Assembly (NCBI RefSeq): GCF_000513195.1
Contig: NZ_CBVI010000051.1
Location: 1 to 42,345 of the forward strand
Origin: Bacteroides timonensis
GTDB lineage: Bacteria; Bacteroidota; Bacteroidia; Bacteroidales; Bacteroidaceae
Length of the DNA stretch: 42,345 nt
Direction of reading: 5' to 3'
Shown here in pieces: positions 25,905 through 34,298 of this stretch (the first letter of the stretch is position 1; every line of letters starts with the position of its first letter). The translations under genes and the position numbers were made by a program. The notes under the pieces are model-generated. The model searched no databases. It worked only from the letters and a program-made list of their open reading frames with translations, and was not told the DNA's origin.

Positions 25905-27974
25905 CTATTCTCTACCGTTATGAAGGCTTCTGTTATCTTTGGTATTTAGTTGGATGGCTGTTTGGGCATCAATACCGCGATATCTGTTATTTTGTACGGT
26001 ATTCTGATGGATTGTAATGTCTTGACAAGGGTTCATTTGCTTCTCGATGAATATTCCGTGCTCGTTGTTACCTTCAGCAAGACTGTTGTTGATGGTTATC
26101 CGGCTACTTTCTGCACATCGTATGCCTGAGCGTCCGTTACGGGCCATCTCTGAGTTGATAACTTTCACATTCTGGCAGAAAGTAGCATTTATGCCGTTTC
26201 CGTATGGGGAGGTATCGAAACGACTACTTGTTATATCACAATTTGTGATGTATGACAAATGAAGATTATGATGGAAACCGGCACCTGGCACTACGCTGGC
26301 ACCATTATCACTGAAATCACATTGGTTAATACGAATATTCTTTCCACCAACTATGGCTACACCGTTTTTGGTGAAATTCTGTATGGTAATATTTTCAAAT
26401 GTAATGTTCTGTATACCATCTTTCTCTTTTGATTTGAAAATGATGCCTTCCCGGCTGGGAGCGTTCATATATGAGCGGCTACGACGGTCGTGATTGGGGT
26501 CGGCATTTTCGATTACTTTAGTGGCTCCTTCTATCAGGAGGTCGCGAATAGTAACATCAGCGAGAATTTCTTCTCCATTAATGATTGCAGTTCCTGTTTG
26601 TGGCGCCGGAAAGATAATGGTTTCGCGTCCCTGACCGGCAAGAAGGGTGCCACTATATATCTTTAGAGGTGCCTCCAATGTATGTACTCCTGCTGCCAAA
26701 ATAATCCATTTGCCACTCTTTTGATTGGAGTCTATGACTTCTTGTATGGATTCTCCCGGTTTTACAGAAATACTGTTGGCAGGAAGGGGTTTTGATTTGC
26801 CTTTTAAAGCTCCGATTACTGTTGGTTTCAAGAATTTATCAAAACCTGTATAAAGAGATGTTTTTGCTGGAGCATTGGGAAGCGGAGCTTTGGCAGCCGT
26901 CAGAAAACTTACCGATGACTTCGGGCGTGTGTGCTGTTTTATTGCTTTCTCGGTATATGGCAGTAATAAGCCTTTGGTATTTTTGTAATGCTGATATATG
27001 GATTCGTAGATATCCCTGAATTTGTCATTATCTCTGTCTGTAAAGACTCCGAATAAATCAATATGTTCTCCTAACATGAAACGTGCTGTATATTCGAAAC
27101 CTTGTGCCAGCCTGTCATCAGCTACACAATAAAAATCTAATCCCTGCGTGTCGGCGGTTTGTGCAGCTTTGGCAAATTCACCTATACCTAATTGTACATG
27201 TCCCCAGTCGCGAGTTGTCTCTTGGCATTGTCCACCCGGATAGAGATAACGGGTGATGCCGGAGTTACCTTCTCCCCGGTAGAATCTTTCTACTGCCCGG
27301 TTGAATATTTCGTGGTTATTAGTAAAAACGCCGATACACATGATGGTACTAATCATGGATGCATCCCAGTTACCGTTAGCTTCGGTAAAGAAGTCTTTAA
27401 TAGTGGGATAAAGGACTGTAAGGACCATTTGGGTGAATTGTTGCAGGTCTTTGGGTGCCCAGCCGGAATCGGTATGTTTCAGAATTTCAGCAGCATTGAG
27501 GTAGTAATATCCGAATAAACCTACATTCAGCTTGGCATTGTTTGCATCGAATCCCCGGAGAACATAACTCCACGCATTCAGGATTTCAATGGCTTTATTC
27601 GCATAGGCTTTGTCTTTGGTTATATACCACATTAATGCATGGGTATAGGCTGTTTCTGCACTCTCGGAAAACTCACGTCCGCCTATACTGTTTGCTCCAT
27701 AGGGACCTACTGATATTTCAGCAAATGGTTTGGGGATAAAATCTAAAGAAGTGTTTTTCTTTAAATTCTCAAAAGCGGTTTTCCAGGGTTGTATGCCTTT
27801 TACTACCATTTCGCGCATATAGTCAAGGTCCTGTTTGCTTTGAGCCATGCCCGGATGCACGAAAGCCTTGGTTAGAAACTCTGGGTTGGAGTTCTTTTCT
27901 GGTTGGGCTGCTATACTGTGTACTAAGGTACACAGTATGCATATTAATAAGAGTATTCTTTTTCTCATCTCCAT
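25905..27974 (-). CDS. Alginate-lyase-fold domain fused to a right-handed beta-helix
   Basis: This 689-residue protein has a signal peptide (about 1-23). An alginate_lyase-type alpha/alpha-toroid domain (about 45-345) contains GNWDASM (201-207) and QETTRDWGHVQLGIGEF (251-267). A parallel beta-helix region (about 390-685) has repeated short strands such as IRINQCDFSDNG, VKVINSEMARNGRSGI and ITIHQNTVQNNRYRGI. Toroid lyases of this sort include PL5 and PL38 (glucuronan-type); the beta-helix is common in pectin-acting lyases and hydrolases. Either half could be catalytic. It follows the SGNH esterase gene by 26 bp in the same operon and suggests an acetylated uronate-containing glycan. Confidence 0.85.
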   Translation of the reverse strand: MEMRKRILLLICILCTLVHSIAAQPEKNSNPEFLTKAFVHPGMAQSKQDLDYMREMVVKGIQPWKTAFENLKKNTSLDFIPKPFAEISVGPYGANSIGGREFSESAETAYTHALMWYITKDKAYANKAIEILNAWSYVLRGFDANNAKLNVGLFGYYYLNAAEILKHTDSGWAPKDLQQFTQMVLTVLYPTIKDFFTEANGNWDASMISTIMCIGVFTNNHEIFNRAVERFYRGEGNSGITRYLYPGGQCQETTRDWGHVQLGIGEFAKAAQTADTQGLDFYCVADDRLAQGFEYTARFMLGEHIDLFGVFTDRDNDKFRDIYESIYQHYKNTKGLLLPYTEKAIKQHTRPKSSVSFLTAAKAPLPNAPAKTSLYTGFDKFLKPTVIGALKGKSKPLPANSISVKPGESIQEVIDSNQKSGKWIILAAGVHTLEAPLKIYSGTLLAGQGRETIIFPAPQTGTAIINGEEILADVTIRDLLIEGATKVIENADPNHDRRSRSYMNAPSREGIIFKSKEKDGIQNITFENITIQNFTKNGVAIVGGKNIRINQCDFSDNGASVVPGAGFHHNLHLSYITNCDITSSRFDTSPYGNGINATFCQNVKVINSEMARNGRSGIRCAESSRITINNSLAEGNNEHGIFIEKQMNPCQDITIHQNTVQNNRYRGIDAQTAIQLNTKDNRSLHNGRE

Positions 27975-28000
27975 TCCTTTTGTTTTATTTAATTAGTGTT

Positions 28001-29476
28001 CTACCAATTGTCTGTTCTGAAGGGAGCTACGGGGATACCATAGATGTTGAATACGCTTGCTTGGATATAATTCTTATAAGCATATCGGACGGCTACCGGA
28101 TGCTGTACTTTATCGCATGATACGGCAAGACGGGTAGTTTTGGTTTCTATTTCAGCATGGGCCGGGTAGAAAACTTTATCTTCACCGGCAATTTCAAATC
28201 CTTCGAGCGGGGTCCACATAGGACAAAGACCACGCTGTGCGTTGTCCACATTGATGTATATTTTGTTACCTGATATTTCCATGGATTTATAAACAGGAGT
28301 GGCGTAACCGAATCCTTTTCGTCCATAGGTTTGGGCAAGTGCCCAAAGAGCCAGGCGATTACCTACCGTTTCTTTATCTGTAGGATGGATAAAGACCGGA
28401 TGACCTACATCCAGAGTGGTAACCATTCCACTATTAGGAATATCCTTCATATTTTGTTGTTGGACTTCACGCATGCGGGCGGCTGAGGTGCCATCGGTCC
28501 CTTCATAATTGAAGGGGGCAATCTCTACGAAGTAAAAAGGGAATTCTCCTATATTCCATTTACTGCGTAAGTCTTTGACAAAAGCAGGCATCAGACTTTG
28601 GTATAAATCAGCATTGTCACGATTACTTTCGCCTTGATACCAAAGGAAGCCTTTAATGGTGAAATTCGTGAAAGGAGCTATTTTCCCATTGTAGAGTACA
28701 CATGGAGTAGCTGTGATGTTTTTTACAGGTTCATCATTGTCGAGTATGGCTAAATCAATACTTTTAAATGGGCTTATGGCTTCCCGGCTCATCCATGCTT
28801 CTACTTTTGATCCTCCAAGAGAAGATACAATAATACCGACTGGTACTTCCAGTACTTCCTGAATATATCGGGCGAAAAAGTATGCTGCTGCACTTGTGTG
28901 GGATACGTTGACTGGAGTATTCTCTAACCACTCACCTTTACAATCTTCCTGTGGGGTTTTGCTATATTGCCGTACCCATCTTCCATCTTTAGAATCGGTG
29001 TTGTAGATGCGGATTGGGGTAGAGGCTTTCGCTTTGGCTATGATATCGTTTGTGCCCTGAGTGGGTTGGCGGTCGAAACCACTCAGGGGCATTTCCATGT
29101 TCGATTGTCCGGAGCAGAACCAGACTTCACCTATTAATATATTTTTCAATGTTAAAGCCTCTCCATCGCTGAATGTAATTTCATAGGGGCCTCCGGCTAT
29201 TGGTGTGGAGACATTTAATAACCATTTTCCTTGTTTGTCTGCAGTTGTTTTATAGGTTCTGTTATCCCATGATGTTTTTATGGTAACAGACGAGTTTTCT
29301 TTGGCTTTTCCCCATAGCTTTACATTTGCTTGTTGTTGCAATACCATGTTGCTACTAAGTACGGAGGGTAATTGTACTTTGGCTCCTACGAATGTGGAGA
29401 CAGATAAAAAGTGTGTTAATAGTAAAAAAGTAATCAACGATTTTACTTTCATGTGACTAAAAAAAAGTTTTTCCAT
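28001..29476 (-). CDS. Sialate O-acetylesterase-type SGNH carbohydrate esterase
   Basis: This 491-residue protein begins with a signal sequence; translation may start at 29476 or, more typically, at Met9 (29452, MKVKSLITFLLL). The family signature is clear: beta-rich N-terminal part with LPSVLSSNMVLQQ, GEVWFCSGQSNMEMP with nucleophile Ser125, and FLWYQGESNRD. It ends with the family's C-terminal beta domain. These esterases remove O-acetyl groups from sialic acid or plant and bacterial glycans. Sialic acid is not implied by the rest of the locus, so deacetylation of the PUL 2 glycan is more likely. It is first in a two-gene operon with the lyase/beta-helix protein. Confidence 0.92.
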   Translation of the reverse strand: MEKLFFSHMKVKSLITFLLLTHFLSVSTFVGAKVQLPSVLSSNMVLQQQANVKLWGKAKENSSVTIKTSWDNRTYKTTADKQGKWLLNVSTPIAGGPYEITFSDGEALTLKNILIGEVWFCSGQSNMEMPLSGFDRQPTQGTNDIIAKAKASTPIRIYNTDSKDGRWVRQYSKTPQEDCKGEWLENTPVNVSHTSAAAYFFARYIQEVLEVPVGIIVSSLGGSKVEAWMSREAISPFKSIDLAILDNDEPVKNITATPCVLYNGKIAPFTNFTIKGFLWYQGESNRDNADLYQSLMPAFVKDLRSKWNIGEFPFYFVEIAPFNYEGTDGTSAARMREVQQQNMKDIPNSGMVTTLDVGHPVFIHPTDKETVGNRLALWALAQTYGRKGFGYATPVYKSMEISGNKIYINVDNAQRGLCPMWTPLEGFEIAGEDKVFYPAHAEIETKTTRLAVSCDKVQHPVAVRYAYKNYIQASVFNIYGIPVAPFRTDNW

Positions 29477-29523
29477 AATACTGTTTCAATTTGATGATAG
29501 AACAAGCTTTTTGTCCTTTGCAA

Positions 29524-29597
29524 CAAAAGTAAACCAGAGATATTACTTCTCTGATTAATTTGTTATTAATTTGCGCATAATATCGGTTTAATTGAAT
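29524..29597 (-). promoter_or_regulatory. Esterase-lyase operon promoter with TTAA boxes
   Basis: On the minus strand the -7 element TACTTTTG (29531 down to 29524) matches consensus and lacks a -33. Upstream lie two identical 9-mers, ATTAATTTG at 29554-29562 and 29565-29573 (plus-strand reading), 11 bp apart. ATAA at 29577 and TTAA at 29588 continue the 11-bp series. Box centres are 25.5, 36.5, 47.5 (ATAA) and 58.5 bases upstream of the first -7 base, matching the GH2 promoter. The ATG lies about 43 bases from the predicted start. Confidence 0.6.
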
Positions 29598-29624
29598 TCA
29601 GATTCCAAATTCTCGTGTCCTTTA

Positions 29625-29654
29625 TTTGTTATGGGGGATTTTTTTATACCTTTG
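29625..29654 (+). promoter_or_regulatory. Promoter of the membrane SARP-like regulator
   Basis: TTTG (29625-29628), 18 bases, TACCTTTG (29647-29654): close to a perfect Bacteroides promoter, 24 bases before the ATG. It lacks TTAA boxes at the positions used by the PUL 2 enzyme promoters, fitting basal expression of a sensor. Confidence 0.75.
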
Positions 29655-29678
29655 CAGAGTGTTCTTTAACGAGATACT

Positions 29679-32198
29679 ATGAAAAGTAAATTGCTAATTT
29701 GGATATTATGTTTCTTCTCATTGGGAAATTTGAAGGTGTTGGCTTCTACAGATTATGGCCTTCATTTCAAATCTCATTCTGTGCCAGGCAATGAACGCAC
29801 CTCTTTGTCTCTTGATGAGAACTCTCCTTTTCATGTGGAGAAGGAGTTTATTATTGATTTTCAAATGTGGGTTCGTAATGAGCCTGATTTCGGGGCTATT
29901 CTTCATTTATGTACGAATGAAAATCAATTTCTTCATTTTGTTTTTGCTGCAGGTGATAATAACAGGAATTTTCCAGCTCTCGTTTTCAATGAGGGAATGT
30001 TTGCTATTAATACCAATATTGAAAAAGGTAAATGGGTTCCTGTGTCTTTACACCTTAATATAAAGGAGAATCAAATTGATTTGAAATATGATAGTAGGGA
30101 CACTACGATGGTAGTGCCATTGCGTGGTACCAAAGATATTACAGTTTCGTTTGGAAAATCTCCATATTTCTCGGCAGATGTAGTTCCTATGAATATTAGG
30201 GATATAAAAATTACCCGGGATGGGGAACTGATAAGATATTGGAAGTTGTGGAAGCATAATGGCGATGTTTGTCTTGATGAAGTTGAAGGGGCTGTGGCAT
30301 TAGCTTCTTATCCTTCATGGCTCATTGATAATCATATTGAATGGCGGAAAATATATACAGAGAAAACATCAGGTCGTTTGGATGTCGCTTTTAATGCCCG
30401 TGATGCCTTGTTCTATCTTGTGCGACAAAATAAAATAGAAATATTAAATGGTATTTCCGGTAACCGGAACGAGGTCTCTATTGTGGAGGGGTATCCGGCT
30501 ATGGAATATACAGATCACATGGTTTATGATACACTGACTAATCAGTTATTGTCTTATTCTTTACACGAAAAGTTGGTTTCAGCTTTGTCTGTCGACGAAG
30601 GGAAATGGAGTCTGAATGAAAGACATTTGGATGAGCCTCGTTACTACAACCATGCACGTACGTTTAGTCCGTCTGATTCTTCATTTTATTTTTGGGGAGG
30701 ATATGGATTCTACCAATATAGGAATAACCTATATCGGTTGAAAGTGGGTATGAAACAGGTTGAAGAAGTTGCATATACCCCTGTTATTTCTCCTCGTTAC
30801 TCATCTGCAGCAGCTATAGTAGGCGATGAACTGTATATTTTTGGTGGTCGTGGAAATAAACAGGGAAAGCAAGAATTCAATGCTCATTTTTATTATGAGT
30901 TGTGTGCCATTAATCTGAAAACGGGAAAGTCTCGTAGTGTATGGAAGAAAAAACAATCTACAGATATGTTGTTGATGGCATCTTCCATGTACTTTGAACC
31001 TTCGGACAGTTCTTTTTATGCTGTTAGTTTGAAAGACGGAGGCAGCCTTTGGAAGGTTTTCATGAATGATTCTGCTTGGGTAGAGATATCGAAGCCTATT
31101 CGTAATGATTTGGTTCATCAGGATTGCGATTTTAGTTTTTATTCGTCGCCTGCCTATCATAAACTGTATCTGGTGATGGATAAGATTTTGAGTGACCGTA
31201 CACATGATGTGGCTATTTATTCTATTAATACTCCTTTACTGAATGATAATGAAATTGCGCAGGCGGTGAATAAGGACTTTGCTTCGGTGTGGTTATGGTG
31301 GTCATGTGGTATCCTGTTGTTGGGAGGAGCAGTATTCCTTTTATACCGGATAAAATGCAGCAGAAAGAAAGTCGAATTTGAAGATACAAAAGAAGATAAT
31401 ACTCAGGTGGAGGTTCTTCCTGTTAATGAAACGGTAGAGGAGGTTGCAGCGGCAGAAAAGTATTTTGATCGCAGTCGTTCGGCAATCTCTTTGTTGGGCA
31501 CATTTAATGTTCGTGATAAAGACGGTAATGACATAACAGGAGCTTTTACACCACGATTGAAAAGCTTGCTTATATTGTTGGTGCTTTATACGGAAAAAAG
31601 CAAGCAAGGCATCTTGACTAAAAAAGCTACAGATATTCTGTGGTCAGACAAAGAAGAAGAATCTGCTCGCAATAACCGTAATGTGACTTTGCGTAAGTTG
31701 CGTATATTGTTAGAAAAAGTAGGTGATGTGGAAGTTGTCAGTGATGCGGGATTTCTGTGTATCAGATGGCGTGAGGGAGTGTTTTGTGATTATCGGATGG
31801 CGCTGGATTGTATTCGTCAATTTAAGGAAAATGGTGATCATGGAGATGATAAGCTCCTGAATCAGATATTGGAAATCTTATTGTATGGTCCGTTGCTGTC
31901 AAATACCATTGTTGATTGGTTGGATGAATTTAAAGATTCTTATTCCAGTCTTTCTATTGATTTGCTGAGGAATTTGTTGGATGTACAACGTAATAATTAT
32001 GATACAGTACTGCGTATTGCTGATATCCTGTTCTTGCATGATCCTCTGAATGAAGAAGCTTTGGCTGCTAAATGCTCTATTCTTTTTATACAAGGTAAAA
32101 AGGGTATTGCAAAGAGTGTATATGACCGTTTCTGCAAGGAGTATAAAGATTCATTAGGAGAGGAATATAAGGTCCCCTTATGTAATTTATATAAATGA
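29679..32198 (+). CDS. Membrane-anchored SARP-like regulator with LamG/Kelch sensor
   Basis: This 839-residue protein has a signal peptide (about 1-22) and a LamG-like beta-sandwich (about 25-200). A Kelch/propeller-like region follows (about 215-520, with SSFYFWGGYGFYQYRNNLYRL and ELYIFGGRGNKQG), then one membrane helix (about 537-558, followed by positive RIKCSRKK). A cytoplasmic OmpR/SARP-type winged helix (about 603-697) has ISLLGTFNVRDKDG, LKSLLILLVLYTEK, TKKATDILWSDKEEESARNN and VTLRKLRILLEK. A BTAD-like helical domain is at the C-terminus (about 705-835). It has no kinase or receiver, so it would be a one-component transmembrane sensor. It sits between the GH2, esterase and GH63/GH31 operons. 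Domain calls are by eye; ligand and targets are inferred. Confidence 0.82.
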   Translation: MKSKLLIWILCFFSLGNLKVLASTDYGLHFKSHSVPGNERTSLSLDENSPFHVEKEFIIDFQMWVRNEPDFGAILHLCTNENQFLHFVFAAGDNNRNFPALVFNEGMFAINTNIEKGKWVPVSLHLNIKENQIDLKYDSRDTTMVVPLRGTKDITVSFGKSPYFSADVVPMNIRDIKITRDGELIRYWKLWKHNGDVCLDEVEGAVALASYPSWLIDNHIEWRKIYTEKTSGRLDVAFNARDALFYLVRQNKIEILNGISGNRNEVSIVEGYPAMEYTDHMVYDTLTNQLLSYSLHEKLVSALSVDEGKWSLNERHLDEPRYYNHARTFSPSDSSFYFWGGYGFYQYRNNLYRLKVGMKQVEEVAYTPVISPRYSSAAAIVGDELYIFGGRGNKQGKQEFNAHFYYELCAINLKTGKSRSVWKKKQSTDMLLMASSMYFEPSDSSFYAVSLKDGGSLWKVFMNDSAWVEISKPIRNDLVHQDCDFSFYSSPAYHKLYLVMDKILSDRTHDVAIYSINTPLLNDNEIAQAVNKDFASVWLWWSCGILLLGGAVFLLYRIKCSRKKVEFEDTKEDNTQVEVLPVNETVEEVAAAEKYFDRSRSAISLLGTFNVRDKDGNDITGAFTPRLKSLLILLVLYTEKSKQGILTKKATDILWSDKEEESARNNRNVTLRKLRILLEKVGDVEVVSDAGFLCIRWREGVFCDYRMALDCIRQFKENGDHGDDKLLNQILEILLYGPLLSNTIVDWLDEFKDSYSSLSIDLLRNLLDVQRNNYDTVLRIADILFLHDPLNEEALAAKCSILFIQGKKGIAKSVYDRFCKEYKDSLGEEYKVPLCNLYK

Positions 32199-32215
32199 TA
32201 ATTTATAAGAATAAG

Positions 32216-32251
32216 AAAAAGCGCTTAATCATAACAATTAAGCGCTTTTTT
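32216..32251 (+). terminator. Intrinsic terminator after the SARP-like regulator
   Basis: AAGCGCTTAAT (32219-32229) pairs with ATTAAGCGCTT (32237-32247) around a 7-base loop, followed by T's to 32251. The T-tract runs directly into a TTAA box of the next promoter. Confidence 0.85.
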
Positions 32252-32306
32252 AATGTCCAATTAATAAAGGATGGCTCTGTTTTTTAAGACTAAGGCTTTT
32301 ATTTTG
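32249..32306 (+). promoter_or_regulatory. GH63/GH31 operon promoter with TTAA boxes
   Basis: TTTAATGTC (32249) and ATTAATAAA (32260) are 11 bp apart, with TTAA centres 47.5 and 36.5 bases upstream of TTATTTTG (32299-32306). That -7 has the same single mismatch from TAnnTTTG as the GH2 promoter. No -33 element is seen. The predicted start is near 32312, about 64 bases before the GTG start codon. The first box overlaps the T-tract of the preceding terminator. Confidence 0.55.
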
Positions 32307-32375
32307 CATTCGTGGAAGTATTCTTAAAATCTTCCAATGAAAAGTTAAACTGATGTCTAATTTAGTCTTTAAACT

Positions 32376-34286
32376 GTGAAAAAGTACTTGTTGATCGGAT
32401 TGTTTTTATTAGGTTTGTTTATCTATCCTATTAAGGCCATTTCAGGTAACACTCCTGAAGAATTATATGAGAGTTTGCAAAAACGGTTGGCTTCCGGTTG
32501 GAATACCTGGGATACCCGTAGTGTGCTGACTCATGTATTTCTTCCTTATGGTTTTGCTGTCGATCTGAATATGATGGATGCAGATGGAAGTCGTGTAAGG
32601 AAATTCAGAATCGGAGATAGGGCTAAAGGAGCGCCATTATTACAGCCGGGACCTCATTCTTTTGATGGAGCGTATACCAAAATGACCATAGATTGGAGAG
32701 GATATAAGTTGCAGGTGGAAAGTGCTGCTATGGGACTTAAAAACGTAATTCTAATCAGACCACTGGCTGAGACGAAGAAAGGAGGACGATTGGTGGTTAT
32801 CCCTGAAAGTCTTTGGAAACGGGGCAATACACTTAGCGTGGATAGTTTAGGATTTACATTGGCATCACGTGATAAAGTTGTTGAAATCAAAACTTATATA
32901 GAGGGTGAACTTCTGGAAAAAAAAGGAAGGGAGTTTATTCTGTCTTTAGATACTCCGGTTGCTATCTGTTGCGGAGAAAATATGGAATTGGATGAGGCAA
33001 TTACTTTCATTAATGACCGTGCCCGGGATTTTATTAATTCTAATCAGAAACAATTTGGTGAAAATTATGATTGCTATAATGCCATGCAAAGTGTTTTGGC
33101 TTGGGATAATATATATGATCCTGGCATTAGGAGGGTGATTACTCCTGTAAGTCGGATTTGGAGTTCCGAATGGTTTGCCAGTGAAGATTTTGGTGGTTTC
33201 ACACTGTTCTGTTGGGATACTTACTTTGCATCGATGATGCTTGCTGTTGGCAATAAAGAATTGGCTTATGCAAATGCTGTAGAGATAACTAAAGCGATAA
33301 CAGAGCGTGGATTTGTACCCAACTGTTTTTATAGCAATAATTTTAAGTCAAGAGATCGTTCTCAGCCACCTGTTGGTTCTTTGGCTGTTTGGACAATATA
33401 TAAGCAATATCAAGAAAAATGGTTCTTGGAGTTATTATATAAAGAATTACTAACTTGGAATCGCTGGTGGAGCCGGAATAGAGAGGATGGAGGGTTATTA
33501 TGCTTAGGTAGTAATCCTTATGAAAAGGTTACTTATTTCAGGTCTGAGTTTGATACGGATTGTCACTATGGTGCTGTTTTGGAATCAGGATTGGATAATT
33601 CTCCAATGTATGATGGAGTACTTTTTAATAAGCAAAAACATTTGTTGGAACAACATGATGTAGGCATGTCTTCTTTGTATGTAATGGATTGTGACTATCT
33701 GGCTTTAATAGCGGAAGAACTCGGGTATAAAAAAGATGTAACTGAACTTAGAAAACGCGCGGAATATTATCGCAATAATTTAGCAGGGTTGTGGGATGAT
33801 AAGACTGGATTTTACTATAATCGTTCTACCAGAGATCTGAAATTTAATTATCGCACTTCACCCACTTGCTTTTATCCATTGCTGGCAAAAGTACCTACAA
33901 AGAATCAGGCTGAGAGGATGATAAAAGAGCATTTACTGAACACTGATGAGTTCTGGGGGGAGTACGTAATTCCTTCTGTACCTAAAAATGATCCTGCATT
34001 TAAAGATAATGAATATTGGCGGGGACGCATTTGGGCTCCATTGAATTTTCTGGTATACTTAGGATTGAATAACTATGAATTTCCGGAAGTGAGACATGCC
34101 TTTGCCGAAAAATCCCAAAAATTATTATTGAAATCCTGGTTATCACATGGATATGTCTTTGAAAATTACAATGCCCTCACTGGTGAAGGTGATGATGTTG
34201 TGCGAAGTGATAAGTTCTATCATTGGGGGGCATTGCTGGGATATATTTCCCTTATAGAGAATGGAGTTGTAAGTAAATGTAATTAA
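32376..34286 (+). CDS. Exported GH63-like (alpha/alpha)6-barrel glycosidase
   Basis: This 636-residue protein starts with GTG; no in-frame ATG gives a better start and the signal peptide (MKKYLLIGLFLLGLF) begins right there. After a beta-rich N-terminal domain (about 30-220), an (alpha/alpha)6 barrel holds GFTLFCWDTYFASMM with Asp281, FVPNCFYSNNFKSRDRSQPP, EQHDVGMSSLYVMDCDY and EYWRGRIWAPLNFLVY. The pattern fits GH63 and neighbouring glucosidase/trehalase-type families (GH37 is the main alternative). These act on alpha-linked terminal sugars by inversion. It is followed by GH31 after 12 bp. The exact family is uncertain. Confidence 0.78.
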   Translation: MKKYLLIGLFLLGLFIYPIKAISGNTPEELYESLQKRLASGWNTWDTRSVLTHVFLPYGFAVDLNMMDADGSRVRKFRIGDRAKGAPLLQPGPHSFDGAYTKMTIDWRGYKLQVESAAMGLKNVILIRPLAETKKGGRLVVIPESLWKRGNTLSVDSLGFTLASRDKVVEIKTYIEGELLEKKGREFILSLDTPVAICCGENMELDEAITFINDRARDFINSNQKQFGENYDCYNAMQSVLAWDNIYDPGIRRVITPVSRIWSSEWFASEDFGGFTLFCWDTYFASMMLAVGNKELAYANAVEITKAITERGFVPNCFYSNNFKSRDRSQPPVGSLAVWTIYKQYQEKWFLELLYKELLTWNRWWSRNREDGGLLCLGSNPYEKVTYFRSEFDTDCHYGAVLESGLDNSPMYDGVLFNKQKHLLEQHDVGMSSLYVMDCDYLALIAEELGYKKDVTELRKRAEYYRNNLAGLWDDKTGFYYNRSTRDLKFNYRTSPTCFYPLLAKVPTKNQAERMIKEHLLNTDEFWGEYVIPSVPKNDPAFKDNEYWRGRIWAPLNFLVYLGLNNYEFPEVRHAFAEKSQKLLLKSWLSHGYVFENYNALTGEGDDVVRSDKFYHWGALLGYISLIENGVVSKCN

Positions 34287-34298
34287 TAATAATCGATC

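Noticed and set aside
28001..29476. Sialic acid utilization locus
   Set aside because: Only the family name of this esterase points to sialic acid; no sialidase, NanA/NanE-type or related gene is present.
32345..32376. TTAAACTG direct repeat (32345 and 32369) just before the GH63-like start codon
   Set aside because: The 24-bp spacing does not fit the 11-bp series, and the repeat lies downstream of the predicted start, so it is probably chance in AT-rich DNA.
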